This document shows positions 6,230 through 15,218 of a stretch of DNA of 64,000 nt, one piece after another. How positions within the stretch are numbered: position 1 is the stretch's first letter; each line of letters begins with the position of its first letter. A program made the translations under genes and the position numbers. The stretch is from Pseudomonas sp. GL-B-19. GTDB taxonomy: Bacteria > Pseudomonadota > Gammaproteobacteria > Pseudomonadales > Pseudomonadaceae. The notes under the pieces were generated by a model. The model ran no database searches, had not been told where the DNA came from, and saw only the letters and a program-made list of their open reading frames with translations. The stretch spans positions 124,001 to 188,000 of the forward strand of contig NZ_JAHBDK010000020.1 of assembly GCF_019956415.1 (NCBI RefSeq), in the 5' to 3' direction.

Positions 6230-8578
6230 ATGGCGAACAAACTCTCGCTCGGGCTGGTGATTGGCGGCGCCGTCGATTCTTCACTCGGCGCCGCCTTCAA
6301 GAACGTCAGCGGCGAAATGAAAAAGCTCGAGGCGCAAACCACCCGCGCCAAAGGCTTGCAGAAAGTCATCGGCGAGACCATGCGTCTGCGCGAGGAATGG
6401 AAAAAAGCCCACGACAGCGGCGCGGCCAATGCCGGCGCGCTGCTCAAAAAGCTGGAGGCTAACAACAGCAGCCTGCGCAAACAGGGCATTGAAGTCGGGC
6501 GCCTGACAAAAGAATACATGGCGCTGGGCAAGGTGGTGCGCAGTGCCGAGTTCAAGGCCAAAGGCATGGGCCAAGTGCAGGATGGGCAGGAAAGCCTGCG
6601 CAGTGGATTCGGTACGGCGGTGGCCGGCACTACCCTGGCCGCCGTGCCGACCAAGGTCAGCGCGGATTTTCAGGCGATCATTCGCGACATCGCGATCAAG
6701 TCCGGTACCGCCAATACCCAGCAGGAAGTGGACACCGCCCGGGATATCGTCCAGACCTCCAAGGACACCGGCATGGCCAATACCCAGGTGGCCGAACTGG
6801 TGAACCAACTGGTTGGTGGCGGCATGGAGCTGACCGAAGCGCTGACATATGCCCCGGTGGCTGCCAAGTTTGCGGTCGGGCAGGGGGCTTCGGGCGCGGA
6901 TACGGCGAAGATGATTCTGGCGATGCAGAACAACGCCAAGATCACCGACCCCAAGAAAATGGAACAGGCCTTGGCTTCGGTCGCTCTGCTGGGCCAGCAA
7001 GGCAGCTTCGAGGCGGCCGACATGGCCAAGTGGTTTCCGGAGCTGTTGGCGCAGATGGCCAGCACCGGCATCACCGGCCAGGAGGCGGTCACGCAACTGG
7101 GGGCGATGCTGCAGGTGCAGATCAAGAGCGCCGGCAGTGCGGATGAAGCGGCGAACAACCTGAAAAACTGGGTCTCGAAAATCGGCTCGGAGGAAACGGT
7201 CAAAGGGTATGCCGATGCCGGGATTGACTATCAGGGGTCGATGAATGCCGCCATTGCCAAGGGCTTGTCGACCTTCGAGGCCAGCTTCGAACTGGCGCGC
7301 CGGTATGTGGAAAAGACCGATCCGAAAAAGGCCAAGCAGCTGGATCAGGGGCTGACCCAGATCAGCCAGGAGACGGACCCGGCCAAGGCGCAAGCGATGG
7401 CCGATGCCTTGGCCGCCACGTTGCGTACCGGCGATCTGTTTGCCGACATGCAGGTCAAGACGGCCCTGATGGCGTACACCCAGAACAAAAAATTCTACGC
7501 GGAGCTGAAAAAAGGCGCCTCGGACCCCAACGGCCCGCGCAAGGACATTCTCGACAAGAACTTGAACGAACGTCGCGAGAGCTCGTCGCAACGTTGGGCC
7601 GAAACCGGGCAGGCGTTCAACGATTCGCTGCGGGCCATCGGTGATGCCCTGCGTCCTGCGACGGATGCGCTGGCCACCGGAATCGGCGGTGCGGCGCGGG
7701 GCTTGACCGCGTTGTCCGAGGAAACGCCCAAGGTGGTGCTGGGCCTGGCGGCACTCACTGCTGGAGCATTGGTGCTGGGCAAGGCCTGGGCCGCGCTGAA
7801 GATCGGGCGGGGGTTGGTGAACATCGCGCGCGGTTCAGCCGGCGACCGGTCCAACATCGTGCAGCGGGTATTCGTGACCAACGCGAATGACGGCGATGAC
7901 GACGGGCTGGATCACGGCAAAGAAGGGAAGGGCGGAAAGGGCAAAGGCCCTGCAAGCGGGATGTCCCGTGGCGGGAAAGTGGGCGGCTCACTGGCGGTGG
8001 CCGATGCCGGCTTCCAGGTGGTGGACACTTACCTCAACGCCACCACCCGCGATGAAAAGGCCGAAGGTTACGGCGAGGCTGCGGGCGGGCTCGTGGGGGG
8101 CGTGCTCGGTGGCGCGGCAGTCGGTGCGGCTTTAGGCTCGATCGTCCCCGTGATCGGTACCGCCATTGGCGGGATTATCGGCGGCATGGTCGGGGCGTGG
8201 GGCGGGGGCAAGTTAGGCGCGACCATGGGCAAGGCGTTGTTTGGCGGGCCGGACACGCCTGCCAAAGCGCCGATCGGCATCTTGCCCATGGCCGCCGGTC
8301 AGGGCGTTGGCGCGGTCGTACGCTCGATGGAAAACGCTCCCGCCGCGCCCGTGACGGCGGCGGCATTGATGGCGACCACGGCGGCAAAAACACCCGAATG
8401 GCCGAAGGTCGAGCAGCAATTCACTTTCGCCCCGGCACCGGTGATTCAGGTGCAGGGCGATGTGAAAGATCCGGCGCGGTTGGCGCAGGAGCTGATGCCG
8501 TACCTGAGCCGTCATTTAGAGGATTTTGCCCGGGAGGTGCGCGCCCGCCAGTTGTTTGATGCGCCCCACGTGGGCTAA
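6230..8578 (+). CDS. Tail tape measure protein T
   Basis: A 782-residue protein starting MANKLSLGLVIGGAVDSSLG. I use the ATG at 6230 rather than a TTG at 6212. The N-terminus is long and helical (about residues 30-110), followed by the TP901/P2-type tape-measure core and hydrophobic, glycine-rich segments near residues 500-520 and 620-680 (GGLVGGVLGGAAVGAALG). The protein sets tail length and its hydrophobic part helps DNA cross the membrane. It is complete and in the right place between E-prime and U. Confidence 0.85.
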   Translation: MANKLSLGLVIGGAVDSSLGAAFKNVSGEMKKLEAQTTRAKGLQKVIGETMRLREEWKKAHDSGAANAGALLKKLEANNSSLRKQGIEVGRLTKEYMALGKVVRSAEFKAKGMGQVQDGQESLRSGFGTAVAGTTLAAVPTKVSADFQAIIRDIAIKSGTANTQQEVDTARDIVQTSKDTGMANTQVAELVNQLVGGGMELTEALTYAPVAAKFAVGQGASGADTAKMILAMQNNAKITDPKKMEQALASVALLGQQGSFEAADMAKWFPELLAQMASTGITGQEAVTQLGAMLQVQIKSAGSADEAANNLKNWVSKIGSEETVKGYADAGIDYQGSMNAAIAKGLSTFEASFELARRYVEKTDPKKAKQLDQGLTQISQETDPAKAQAMADALAATLRTGDLFADMQVKTALMAYTQNKKFYAELKKGASDPNGPRKDILDKNLNERRESSSQRWAETGQAFNDSLRAIGDALRPATDALATGIGGAARGLTALSEETPKVVLGLAALTAGALVLGKAWAALKIGRGLVNIARGSAGDRSNIVQRVFVTNANDGDDDGLDHGKEGKGGKGKGPASGMSRGGKVGGSLAVADAGFQVVDTYLNATTRDEKAEGYGEAAGGLVGGVLGGAAVGAALGSIVPVIGTAIGGIIGGMVGAWGGGKLGATMGKALFGGPDTPAKAPIGILPMAAGQGVGAVVRSMENAPAAPVTAAALMATTAAKTPEWPKVEQQFTFAPAPVIQVQGDVKDPARLAQELMPYLSRHLEDFAREVRARQLFDAPHVG

Positions 8579-8587
8579 GGAAGTGTT

Positions 8588-9445
8588 ATGACGGATGAAA
8601 AGACCTACCTGCAACACTTGCAGGGTGGGCTGAAGTACATGGTCGACGCCGGTGAAGCTGGCCGCACTGACCTGGAGTCGATGACCGGGCCCATGAATGG
8701 CGCGCTCAATGAAATCAGCGGGGCGGCCGATGCGCTGGAAGGTTTGCCCTTTATCAGCGACGAGTTGAGCGACAAGACCCGACGTCTGCAGAGTGCGATC
8801 AACTCGGCGCAGGCCAAGATCGGCAAGGTGGCCAGTTTCTATAACCAAACGCAGCGGGCCCTGGCGCAGTTTGAGGAGCACTTTTCCGCGTTAACTGAGC
8901 AGATTGGCCGCTTTGGCGCGGCGTTCAACAAGGTCGCCGGCAAGGCCAATGCCGCGCTGGACAACATCTTCCCCACCGAATGGTTTGCCGGCGACATGAC
9001 GCCAATATCCGACGCGGTGAAGCCGTTTCCGCACCTGCTGATCCTCTACCCGCTCAAGGCGAATGAGCGGCCGTATTACTTCAACCTGGACACCGCGGCC
9101 TTCGATGAGCTGCGGCGGCAGACCACGTTTCGCTGGGCCGCGCAGGAACGCCTGACCCGGCGCCCGGCGCAACAGGCGGTGGGGCTGGGGGAGGAGAAAA
9201 TCACCATCAAGGGTGCGATCTACCCGAGCTACAAAGGCGGCCTGAAGCAACTGGATAGGCTGCGCAGCATCGGCGCCAAGTTGCTGCCACTGAACCTGAC
9301 CACCGGGTACGGCGAGGTGCTGGGCAACTGGTGCCTGACCACTATCGACGAGGAGCAAAGCGCCTTGCTGCCTGGCGCCATTCCGCGCAAGCAAGGCTTT
9401 TCATTGGAGTTTGTCCGTTATGGCGATGACTTGCAGAACAGCTGA
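8588..9445 (+). CDS. Tail protein U with long helical N-terminal extension
   Basis: A 285-residue protein with an AAGGAAG ribosome site. The last about 135 residues (FPHLLILYPLKANERPYYF to LEFVRYGDD) match P2 gpU, a tail-completion protein. The first 150 residues are helical and alanine-rich and resemble a DNA-circulation or coiled-coil extension found in Pseudomonas versions. The end overlaps the start of gene X. The gene looks intact. Confidence 0.75.
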   Translation: MTDEKTYLQHLQGGLKYMVDAGEAGRTDLESMTGPMNGALNEISGAADALEGLPFISDELSDKTRRLQSAINSAQAKIGKVASFYNQTQRALAQFEEHFSALTEQIGRFGAAFNKVAGKANAALDNIFPTEWFAGDMTPISDAVKPFPHLLILYPLKANERPYYFNLDTAAFDELRRQTTFRWAAQERLTRRPAQQAVGLGEEKITIKGAIYPSYKGGLKQLDRLRSIGAKLLPLNLTTGYGEVLGNWCLTTIDEEQSALLPGAIPRKQGFSLEFVRYGDDLQNS

Positions 9446-9626
9446 TGGGGATCTGCTCGACACCCTGTGCCACCACTATTACGGCCACTTGAACCGCAGC
9501 GTCGAGGCGGTGTTGGCGGCCAATCAGGGTCTGGCCGATGAACCGCAACCGTTCCGGGCCGGCGTGCTGATCACGCTGCCAGACTTGGTGGTGGAGACGG
9601 ACAGCGTCATTTCGTTGTGGGAGTGA
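9420..9626 (+). CDS. Tail protein X (LysM-like)
   Basis: A 68-residue protein starting MAMTCRTADGDLLDTLCHHY. I choose the ATG at 9420, preceded by GGAG, over the TTG at 9411. The family is gpX of P2-like phages, a small LysM-like baseplate or hub protein; the motif FRAGVLITLPDL is typical of its C-terminal strand. It overlaps gene U by 26 bases. A terminator-like hairpin follows at 9638. Confidence 0.8.
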   Translation: MAMTCRTADGDLLDTLCHHYYGHLNRSVEAVLAANQGLADEPQPFRAGVLITLPDLVVETDSVISLWE

Positions 9627-9637
9627 TCCCGTTACCG

Positions 9638-9662
9638 AGCCCGCCGCGTGCGGGCTTTTTCT
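9638..9662 (+). terminator. Terminator-like hairpin between genes X and D
   Basis: AGCCCGC pairs with GCGGGCT, followed by TTTTTCTTGT and a CTGGAG ribosome site 8 bases before the gene D ATG. The arrangement matches the one upstream of 4991. Confidence 0.6.
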
Positions 9663-9678
9663 TGTCTGGAGTACCGAC

Positions 9679-10713
9679 ATGCAACCGTTGTTTCGTATCG
9701 TCGCCGACGGTGCCGACATCACCACCTTGATCAATGATCGGCTGGTGTCGCTGCAGCTCTCCGATCGGCCCGGCATGGCCTCAGATTCGTTTGAGCTGCG
9801 CATTGATGACCGCGACGGCGCGGTGTCGCTGCCCGTGCGTGGCGCGAGCATCGAGGTCTACCTGGGTTATGCCGGCGCCGACCTGACGCGCATGGGCCGC
9901 TACACCGTGGACGAAGTGGCGGTTTCTGGCCCGCCGGACACACTGGTGATCAGCGGCAAGGCCAGCGACATGCGCGGCAGCGGCAAGACCACCCGCAGCG
10001 GCAGTTGGGAGGACGTGAGCCTGGCGCAGATCGTCGGCGATGTGGCGGCGCGCAATGGCTGGCAGCCGTCGTGCCCGGTGGACACCCGCGTGCCGCGCAT
10101 GGATCAGCTGAATGAATCCGACTTCAACTTTATCACCCGCCTGGCCAAGAAACACGACTGCACCGCCAAGGTGGCCGACGGCAAGTTGCTGGTCCTGCCG
10201 CGTCAGGGCGGGCAGAGCGCCAGTGGCAAGACCTTGGCTGTCATCACCCTGCAGCGCGCCGACGTGACCCGCTGGCAGTTTCGCTTGAGCGACCGCAGTA
10301 CCCATCAGGGCGTCAGTACCCAGTACCAGGATCCGGCCAGCGGGGAATTGTTGGTCTCGCACCTGGACAATCCCAACGTGCCCGAGGGCCTGCCGCCGGT
10401 ACACACCGATCGCCATCTCTACCCGGACCGCACGGCGGCCGATGAGGCGGCGAAGGCGCGTCTGGCCGCGTTCAACCGATCCACCGCCTCGGTACGTCTC
10501 GACCTGCCGGGCCGGACCGATCTGTTCGCCGAAAGCACGATCAAGGCGCAAGGCTTCAAGCGCGGGCTCGATGGCGAATACCTGGTGGAGTCGGTGGATC
10601 ACACCTTCACCCCGTCCGGGTGGACGGTGTCGGTGGAGTGCAATGGTGGCAAGGAGGGCAAGGCCAAAGCCTCGGGCAAGCCGCAGAAAGTCGTGCTTGA
10701 AGTGCCAGGTTGA
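9679..10713 (+). CDS. Phage late control / tail hub protein D
   Basis: A 344-residue protein starting MQPLFRIVADGADITTLIND, a good match to the gpD late-control family (phage_GPD). The product forms the hub at the tip of the tail tube and is related to the T4 gp27 and VgrG cores. Typical segments are SFELRIDDRDGAVSLPVRGA near residue 40 and ESDFNFITRLAKKHDCTAKV near residue 150. It is of normal length and appears intact. In P2-like phages the end of this gene borders a site where cargo genes are often carried, which fits the genes downstream. Confidence 0.85.
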   Translation: MQPLFRIVADGADITTLINDRLVSLQLSDRPGMASDSFELRIDDRDGAVSLPVRGASIEVYLGYAGADLTRMGRYTVDEVAVSGPPDTLVISGKASDMRGSGKTTRSGSWEDVSLAQIVGDVAARNGWQPSCPVDTRVPRMDQLNESDFNFITRLAKKHDCTAKVADGKLLVLPRQGGQSASGKTLAVITLQRADVTRWQFRLSDRSTHQGVSTQYQDPASGELLVSHLDNPNVPEGLPPVHTDRHLYPDRTAADEAAKARLAAFNRSTASVRLDLPGRTDLFAESTIKAQGFKRGLDGEYLVESVDHTFTPSGWTVSVECNGGKEGKAKASGKPQKVVLEVPG

Positions 10714-10881
10714 TCGCCCGGGCGCAAGAGTCGTCCCGAGTCAGAAGTTTCAAAAATCAAAGTAAAAGGAGCGGCCAGTCTGGATGCGTCAACATCCCGC
10801 CTGGCCACCGTCCCCGCAGATTGTCCCTGCAAGTCCCGCCAAGGCTCCTGCTCTGTGCACAAAGCGGAGCGAGCCTGGCAC

Positions 10882-10897
10882 CTGTTTATTTATACAG
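10882..10897 (+). promoter_or_regulatory. LexA (SOS) box upstream of the DNA methylase
   Basis: CTGTTTATTTATACAG is a perfect CTGT-N8-ACAG LexA operator with an AT-rich centre, 17 bases before the ATG of the methylase. A gene under it would be silent until DNA damage. Confidence 0.75.
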
Positions 10898-10914
10898 TAA
10901 AGGTCTTGCTATCC

Positions 10915-11709
10915 ATGTCTACCCCAATCATTCCTTGGATGGGCGGCAAACGCCGTCTGGCCGATCGCCTGATTCCCCTGTTTCCACCGCACGAATGCTA
11001 CGTCGAAGTTTTTGCCGGCGGCGCTGCGCTGTACTTCATGCGCCCCCAGGCGGCGCCGGTGGAAGTGCTCAACGACATCAACGGTGACCTGGTGACGTTG
11101 TACCGCGTGGTGCAGAACCACCTCGAAGAGTTTGTGCGCCAGTTCAAGTGGGCACTCAGTTCGCGCCAGGTGTTCGAGTGGCAGAAAATGACCCGCCCGG
11201 AAACCCTCACCGACATTCAGCGCGCGGCTCGATTTTTCTACCTGCAGCACCATGCCTTCGCCGGTAAGGTCACCGGGCAGACCTTCGGTACCGCCACCAC
11301 TGGCCCGGCGATCAACCTGCTGCGCATCGAAGAAAACCTCTCGGCCGCCTGGCAACGTCTGTCGGGCACCTACGTGGAAAATTTGCCCTGGCTCGACTGC
11401 GCCGAACGTTATGACCGGGTCCACACCTTCCACTACATGGACCCGCCGTACTGGCAAACCGCAGGCTATGGGGTGGATTTTCCGTTTGAGAATTACGAGC
11501 GTATGGCCGACTTCATGCGCCGCTGCAAGGGTAGGGTGATGGTCAGCATCAACGACCACCCGGACATCCGCCGGGTGTTCGAAGGCTTTCATTTTGAGAC
11601 GCTGGATATTCGTTACACCACGACTAACCAGCGGCAAGGCAAGGCTGAGGTCAGTGGCGAACTGGTGATCATGAACTGGGAGCCAGCGGCGTTGGGAGGA
11701 CTATTTTGA
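10915..11709 (+). CDS. DNA adenine methylase, D12 class (phage dam)
   Basis: A 264-residue protein starting MSTPIIPWMGGKRRLADRLI. It has the D12-class motifs: the AdoMet-binding start PWMGGKR, FAGGAALYF near residue 38, and the catalytic DPPY in HYMDPPYW near residue 178. It should methylate adenine in a short palindromic site, either to protect phage DNA or to set gene control. It lies downstream of the tail genes and behind a LexA box, so it is probably damage-induced with the phage. Its last 75 codons recur at 55669-55902, about 44 kb away. Confidence 0.85.
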   Translation: MSTPIIPWMGGKRRLADRLIPLFPPHECYVEVFAGGAALYFMRPQAAPVEVLNDINGDLVTLYRVVQNHLEEFVRQFKWALSSRQVFEWQKMTRPETLTDIQRAARFFYLQHHAFAGKVTGQTFGTATTGPAINLLRIEENLSAAWQRLSGTYVENLPWLDCAERYDRVHTFHYMDPPYWQTAGYGVDFPFENYERMADFMRRCKGRVMVSINDHPDIRRVFEGFHFETLDIRYTTTNQRQGKAEVSGELVIMNWEPAALGGLF

Positions 11710-11730
11710 CGTGACAGCCTAGGTCGTCTG

Positions 11731-11750
11731 CTGCCCGTCGTGACGGGCAG
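11731..11750. repeat. Hairpin repeat, copy 1
   Basis: CTGCCCGTCGTGACGGGCAG is a perfect 9-bp stem with a 2-base loop, 20 bases after the dam stop. The flank TAATCGGCCAGAAG belongs to the same repeat family as copies near 15706, 20450, 23332, 25738, 36673, 50830 and 55021. Confidence 0.7.
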
Positions 11751-12084
11751 TAATCGGCCAGAAGCGGTGTATTTAAACCCAGAACGCCCTGAAATTAAGG
11801 GAGCAACGGGCTAACAACTGTAGGAGCAAGGCGACAGGTACCTTGACACGTACCGTGCTGCATAAAAGAGCTGACGAGCTATTCCCAGCGCAATATTGTT
11901 AAGCCATCATGTGACCACGTACGGGCAGGAGCCCAGCGAATATGGATCATCCAGGCATTGTTGATGCTTAATACGTGATAGTGGGGGTTACAAAAAAACA
12001 GTGCACCGAACTTATTGCAAGTAATTATAGACGCTAGGTTATATCCCTAGTATTTACCGGTTAGCCATTGCTAAGGAAGAATTC
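11751..12084. other. Intergenic region before the PARIS operon
   Basis: No gene is seen. The right part is AT-rich and should hold the ariA promoter; the ribosome site TAAGGAAG sits just before the ATG at 12085. Confidence 0.5.
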
Positions 12085-13440
12085 ATGGCTCCAATTATAG
12101 AATATTTCTCGATAACAAAACTGCACGGATACAAAAACGTTAGGCTCGAGTTTGATGAGCTATATAAAATTCTGCTATCAGAGAATGGTGAAGGAAAAAC
12201 AACCATTCTAAAAATAATCGATGCAACTCTAAATGGGAATATTAGGAAACTCCGTGATATAAGTTTTGGCGGTATTGAAATTAAATTTTCGAGTGCGGCA
12301 GCCCCTATTTCCATCATGAAGACAGAGTTGGAGTATGATTGGGAGTCAAAGGCATACAAGCACATTTCGGGAAGGGTCTCCAGTGAAGAGCTTTCAAAGA
12401 TTATAGATGTAGTGATGGGGGAGAGTAAGTTTGATACGGTACGCAGGAAAGTTAGCCAGCTCTTTGAGCCGCAGACATCATTGTCAAGGTCTAAGTCAAA
12501 TCATATAGATTCAAGATATCCTTTCAGTTCTATGGCAATCAGAGACCTTTTTGATGAAAAAGAGTCGCTCTTGCTAGATCTAAGGAAGATGGAGTTCTTT
12601 CAACAGATTGAAGAACATTTTAAACTTAAGACGCTCTATTTGCCAACGTATCGAAGGGTTGAAGATTTATTGTCTTCTTTGAATATTGATAAGGAGAAGC
12701 AGGGGCAAGATTATATTCAGTTTGGTTTGACAGACGTCGAAGAAAAGTTAGAGTCTATTAAAAAAGAGATTTTGACCTCGTCCAACGATTCAATGTCTCG
12801 AATAAATAGTGAGATTTTAACTCGGCTTGTCAATGGCTTAACGGTCAATGATGAGGATAGATCCATAATTACAAGTAATTCCGATTCCATCGAGTTGGTG
12901 CTAAATCGATTCGGAAGATCCTTGACGCCTTCAGATAAGTCAAAAATAATTTCATTAGTAAAAAACAAGGCTGAAGTGGCAAAGAAGAAAAACGACACGC
13001 TCGTTTACTTTCTCTCCAAGATGTATAGCGCTTTCTTCGAGCAGCGGGAGAAGGATAAAGCTTTGACTAGGTTCTCTGAAATATGCACGAAATATTTCAA
13101 GAACAAAACTATGAAGTATGATGCAACATCGATCAGTGTGGTTATTACATGTCCTGATAGCGACCAGCCAATTAAATTTGGAGACCTTTCATCAGGTGAA
13201 AAGCAGATTGTCTCACTGTTCTCAAAACTGGTTTTAGAACGAGATAATCAGTACTTTATTTTGTTTGATGAACCAGAACTATCATTGTCGGTAGAGTGGC
13301 AAAAGTTGTTAGTCAAAGATGTAATAAGTTGTGATAGTTGCTCGATGTTGCTTGCTATGACTCATAGCCCATTCATATTCTCAGGACTAACCCAATATAC
13401 GTCAGATCTCCAATCTTATTTTTTTAAGGAGCTGGATTGA
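12085..13440 (+). CDS. ariA: PARIS anti-phage system ATPase AriA
   Basis: A 451-residue AAA15/ABC-type ATPase. Walker A is SENGEGKTT at residues 32-40, the signature is LSSGEKQ at 368-374, Walker B is ILFDEPEL at 392-399, and a switch histidine lies in AMTHSP (His 427). Between the two ATPase halves is a helical, coiled-coil-like insert (about 170-320). The layout matches AriA, which forms a cage-like scaffold holding AriB until an anti-restriction protein is sensed. The stop overlaps the ariB start (TGATG). The gene is AT-rich, far below its surroundings, so recently acquired. It could be another OLD-like ATPase, but the DUF4435 partner makes PARIS much the best fit. Confidence 0.85.
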   Translation: MAPIIEYFSITKLHGYKNVRLEFDELYKILLSENGEGKTTILKIIDATLNGNIRKLRDISFGGIEIKFSSAAAPISIMKTELEYDWESKAYKHISGRVSSEELSKIIDVVMGESKFDTVRRKVSQLFEPQTSLSRSKSNHIDSRYPFSSMAIRDLFDEKESLLLDLRKMEFFQQIEEHFKLKTLYLPTYRRVEDLLSSLNIDKEKQGQDYIQFGLTDVEEKLESIKKEILTSSNDSMSRINSEILTRLVNGLTVNDEDRSIITSNSDSIELVLNRFGRSLTPSDKSKIISLVKNKAEVAKKKNDTLVYFLSKMYSAFFEQREKDKALTRFSEICTKYFKNKTMKYDATSISVVITCPDSDQPIKFGDLSSGEKQIVSLFSKLVLERDNQYFILFDEPELSLSVEWQKLLVKDVISCDSCSMLLAMTHSPFIFSGLTQYTSDLQSYFFKELD

Positions 13441-14378
13441 TGAGCTCACGTGTAGATACTTTGCTGGAGAGCCTAGATGATACGGAAGTTTTCTTTTTAG
13501 AATACTCTCGAATTCGTTCGCATGGGAAGGCGATTTTCATTATCGAAGGGAAGGACGACCCTAAATTTTACACGTCAAAAATCTCAACTATACTTGGTGA
13601 CCTTTGGGATGCTGTTTCCGTGGGGGGTAAATCCAAAGTTCTTGAATTGAGAATGTCAATTAGAAATCACCCCTCATACAAAACAGACAAAGTTTTTTTT
13701 CTGATGGATAGGGATTTTGATACGAGAATATTAGGCGCGGATATTTATACCACGCCATCGTATTCCATTGAAAATATATATTGTGATCCAACTACGATTA
13801 GAAATCTTATAGTTGGCGAGTGTGGCTTAAGTAATTATAAGATTCAACGGCGCTTGGATATAATAACTTTTGTCGTTCAAGAATATGAAAGGTTGCGAGC
13901 AATATTTCATCGAAGCAAGAAACTAATTATTGCAAATTCAGTTTTTCTCTACGTTAGAAAGGAGATGCATGCTAAAAAAATCAGTCTTGATAAAGTTTTG
14001 AAAATAGAAGTAAAAATAGCAGACGAAAATCTGATAGTTAAGCTCTCCCGGAAAAGCGAATATAAAGCTGTGAGGCTTGCAGAAAAAACAAAGTTTAGGG
14101 AGTTTTTGGTTCAAAGTCCTCAGCTTAAAGAAATTTTACGTAGTCCTGAAATGTTGTTTAGAGGAAAGCAAGAGATCTTATTTCTCAGAGAGTTCATTAA
14201 ACTCTTGAAAGAGGATAGCTCGCTATCAAAAAATGTCTTCATCCAATTCGGCCATAAGCTAAAGCTGGAAAACCCATCAATGGCCGACCATGTGCTTTCC
14301 TCGCTGGCACAGTATGTACGTACTCCAGACTGCCTTATTGACTTCCTAGGGCGAAGCAAGGAAATTACTTTCTCTTAA
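13440..14378 (+). CDS. ariB: PARIS effector AriB (DUF4435, TOPRIM nuclease)
   Basis: A 312-residue protein. The ATG at 13440 has AAGGAG eight bases upstream and shares its A with the ariA TGA. A TOPRIM-like fold is visible: FIIEGKDD (Glu 36) and FFLMDRDFD (Asp 90, Asp 92), followed by a basic helical C-terminus. This is the DUF4435 family of AriB. In studied systems AriB is released from AriA when a phage protein such as T7 Ocr is sensed and then cleaves host tRNA, stopping growth. All metal-binding acidic residues appear present, so the gene looks functional. Confidence 0.85.
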   Translation: MSSRVDTLLESLDDTEVFFLEYSRIRSHGKAIFIIEGKDDPKFYTSKISTILGDLWDAVSVGGKSKVLELRMSIRNHPSYKTDKVFFLMDRDFDTRILGADIYTTPSYSIENIYCDPTTIRNLIVGECGLSNYKIQRRLDIITFVVQEYERLRAIFHRSKKLIIANSVFLYVRKEMHAKKISLDKVLKIEVKIADENLIVKLSRKSEYKAVRLAEKTKFREFLVQSPQLKEILRSPEMLFRGKQEILFLREFIKLLKEDSSLSKNVFIQFGHKLKLENPSMADHVLSSLAQYVRTPDCLIDFLGRSKEITFS

Positions 14379-14802
14379 GTTTGGTGCAGAGTGCTTTCAT
14401 GATCGCACCTCCATTTAACTTTCGAGGCGCCAGTTTTGTCTGAAAGTCATGCGTTGATTCTGGCTCTTGGAAAGTTGTCAACGCCTGACTAATTTTTAAT
14501 TATTTTGCAGAACATGAGTGGATGCTCTTAGCGGTAATTTTCAATGAGCGTTGACTTTTGATCGCATAGTTATAAGCCGGAAGTTCACTACTGTTCGAAA
14601 GAGCACTTTAGCGAATGTCTGCTAATCACCCAGTCTGTGTACAGGTAAACGAAGCGCCTTTTAGTCACCAGTAGCATCACATTACCCCTATAACGACAGC
14701 TATCCGCCCCTAGTTTCTTAGTCGCTCAGATGATTGTGTGCAACTCTTTGATAAACGTGCTATGGCGTTTGGGGGTAACGTTGGAGCGGAATGTCCACTT
14801 TT
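14379..14802. other. Intergenic region after ariB
   Basis: About 420 bases, AT-rich near ariB and grading to higher GC. I see no gene, tRNA or convincing terminator in it. Confidence 0.4.
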
Positions 14803-14988
14803 GGCCGATTCTGTTGAAAAAGTCGGTTCGCCCAAATGGCCGGAATATTGACTGGTGAAAACGCCTTTTTTACACGCTGCTACGTGAAATCTGAGCTCGG
14901 AAGCCTCTGCCCAAAGTAAAGATTTCAATCTCAGGCGCGTATTTTTCTGCCGTGGAAACCATGGCCGACTTTTTCAACAGAATCGGCC
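14803..14988. mobile_element. Small inverted-repeat element (MITE or IS deletion remnant)
   Basis: A 24-bp perfect inverted repeat (left copy 14803-14826 beginning GGCCGATTCTGTTG, right copy 14965-14988) bounds 138 bases with no plausible transposase. The repeat looks like IS5-type ends in Pseudomonas, and the inner sequence may be the tail of a deleted transposase. The size suits a MITE or an internally deleted IS. Confidence 0.6.
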
Positions 14989-15064
14989 GATAGCAGTCTG
15001 TCGAATCAGCTTGAGCTTAGCTTGATTGAACACGCAGCCACATTAAACAAGCTCTCCAAAGCAC

Positions 15065-15097
15065 CCCCAAGGAGCAGCCATCGGCAGCTCCTTGGGG
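15065..15097. terminator. Strong hairpin, probable bidirectional terminator
   Basis: CCCCAAGGAGC pairs perfectly with GCTCCTTGGGG across an 11-base loop. It lies downstream of the minus-strand DUF1059 gene. The T-run is weak on both sides. Confidence 0.5.
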
Positions 15098-15218
15098 ATC
15101 TCTTTCGTCGTTCAGATTGTGCCAGGCATAAAAAACTACCCTCAGGCCTGCGGAACTCATCGAAATGAGCCTCGTAGGTGCTTATCGATGACAATCACTC
15201 CTCTGAAACCCCTGGGTG

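Noticed and set aside
14710..14928. 72-residue minus-strand frame in the small inverted-repeat element
   Set aside because: It runs across one end of the element and looks like the residue of a deleted transposase, not a gene in its own right.
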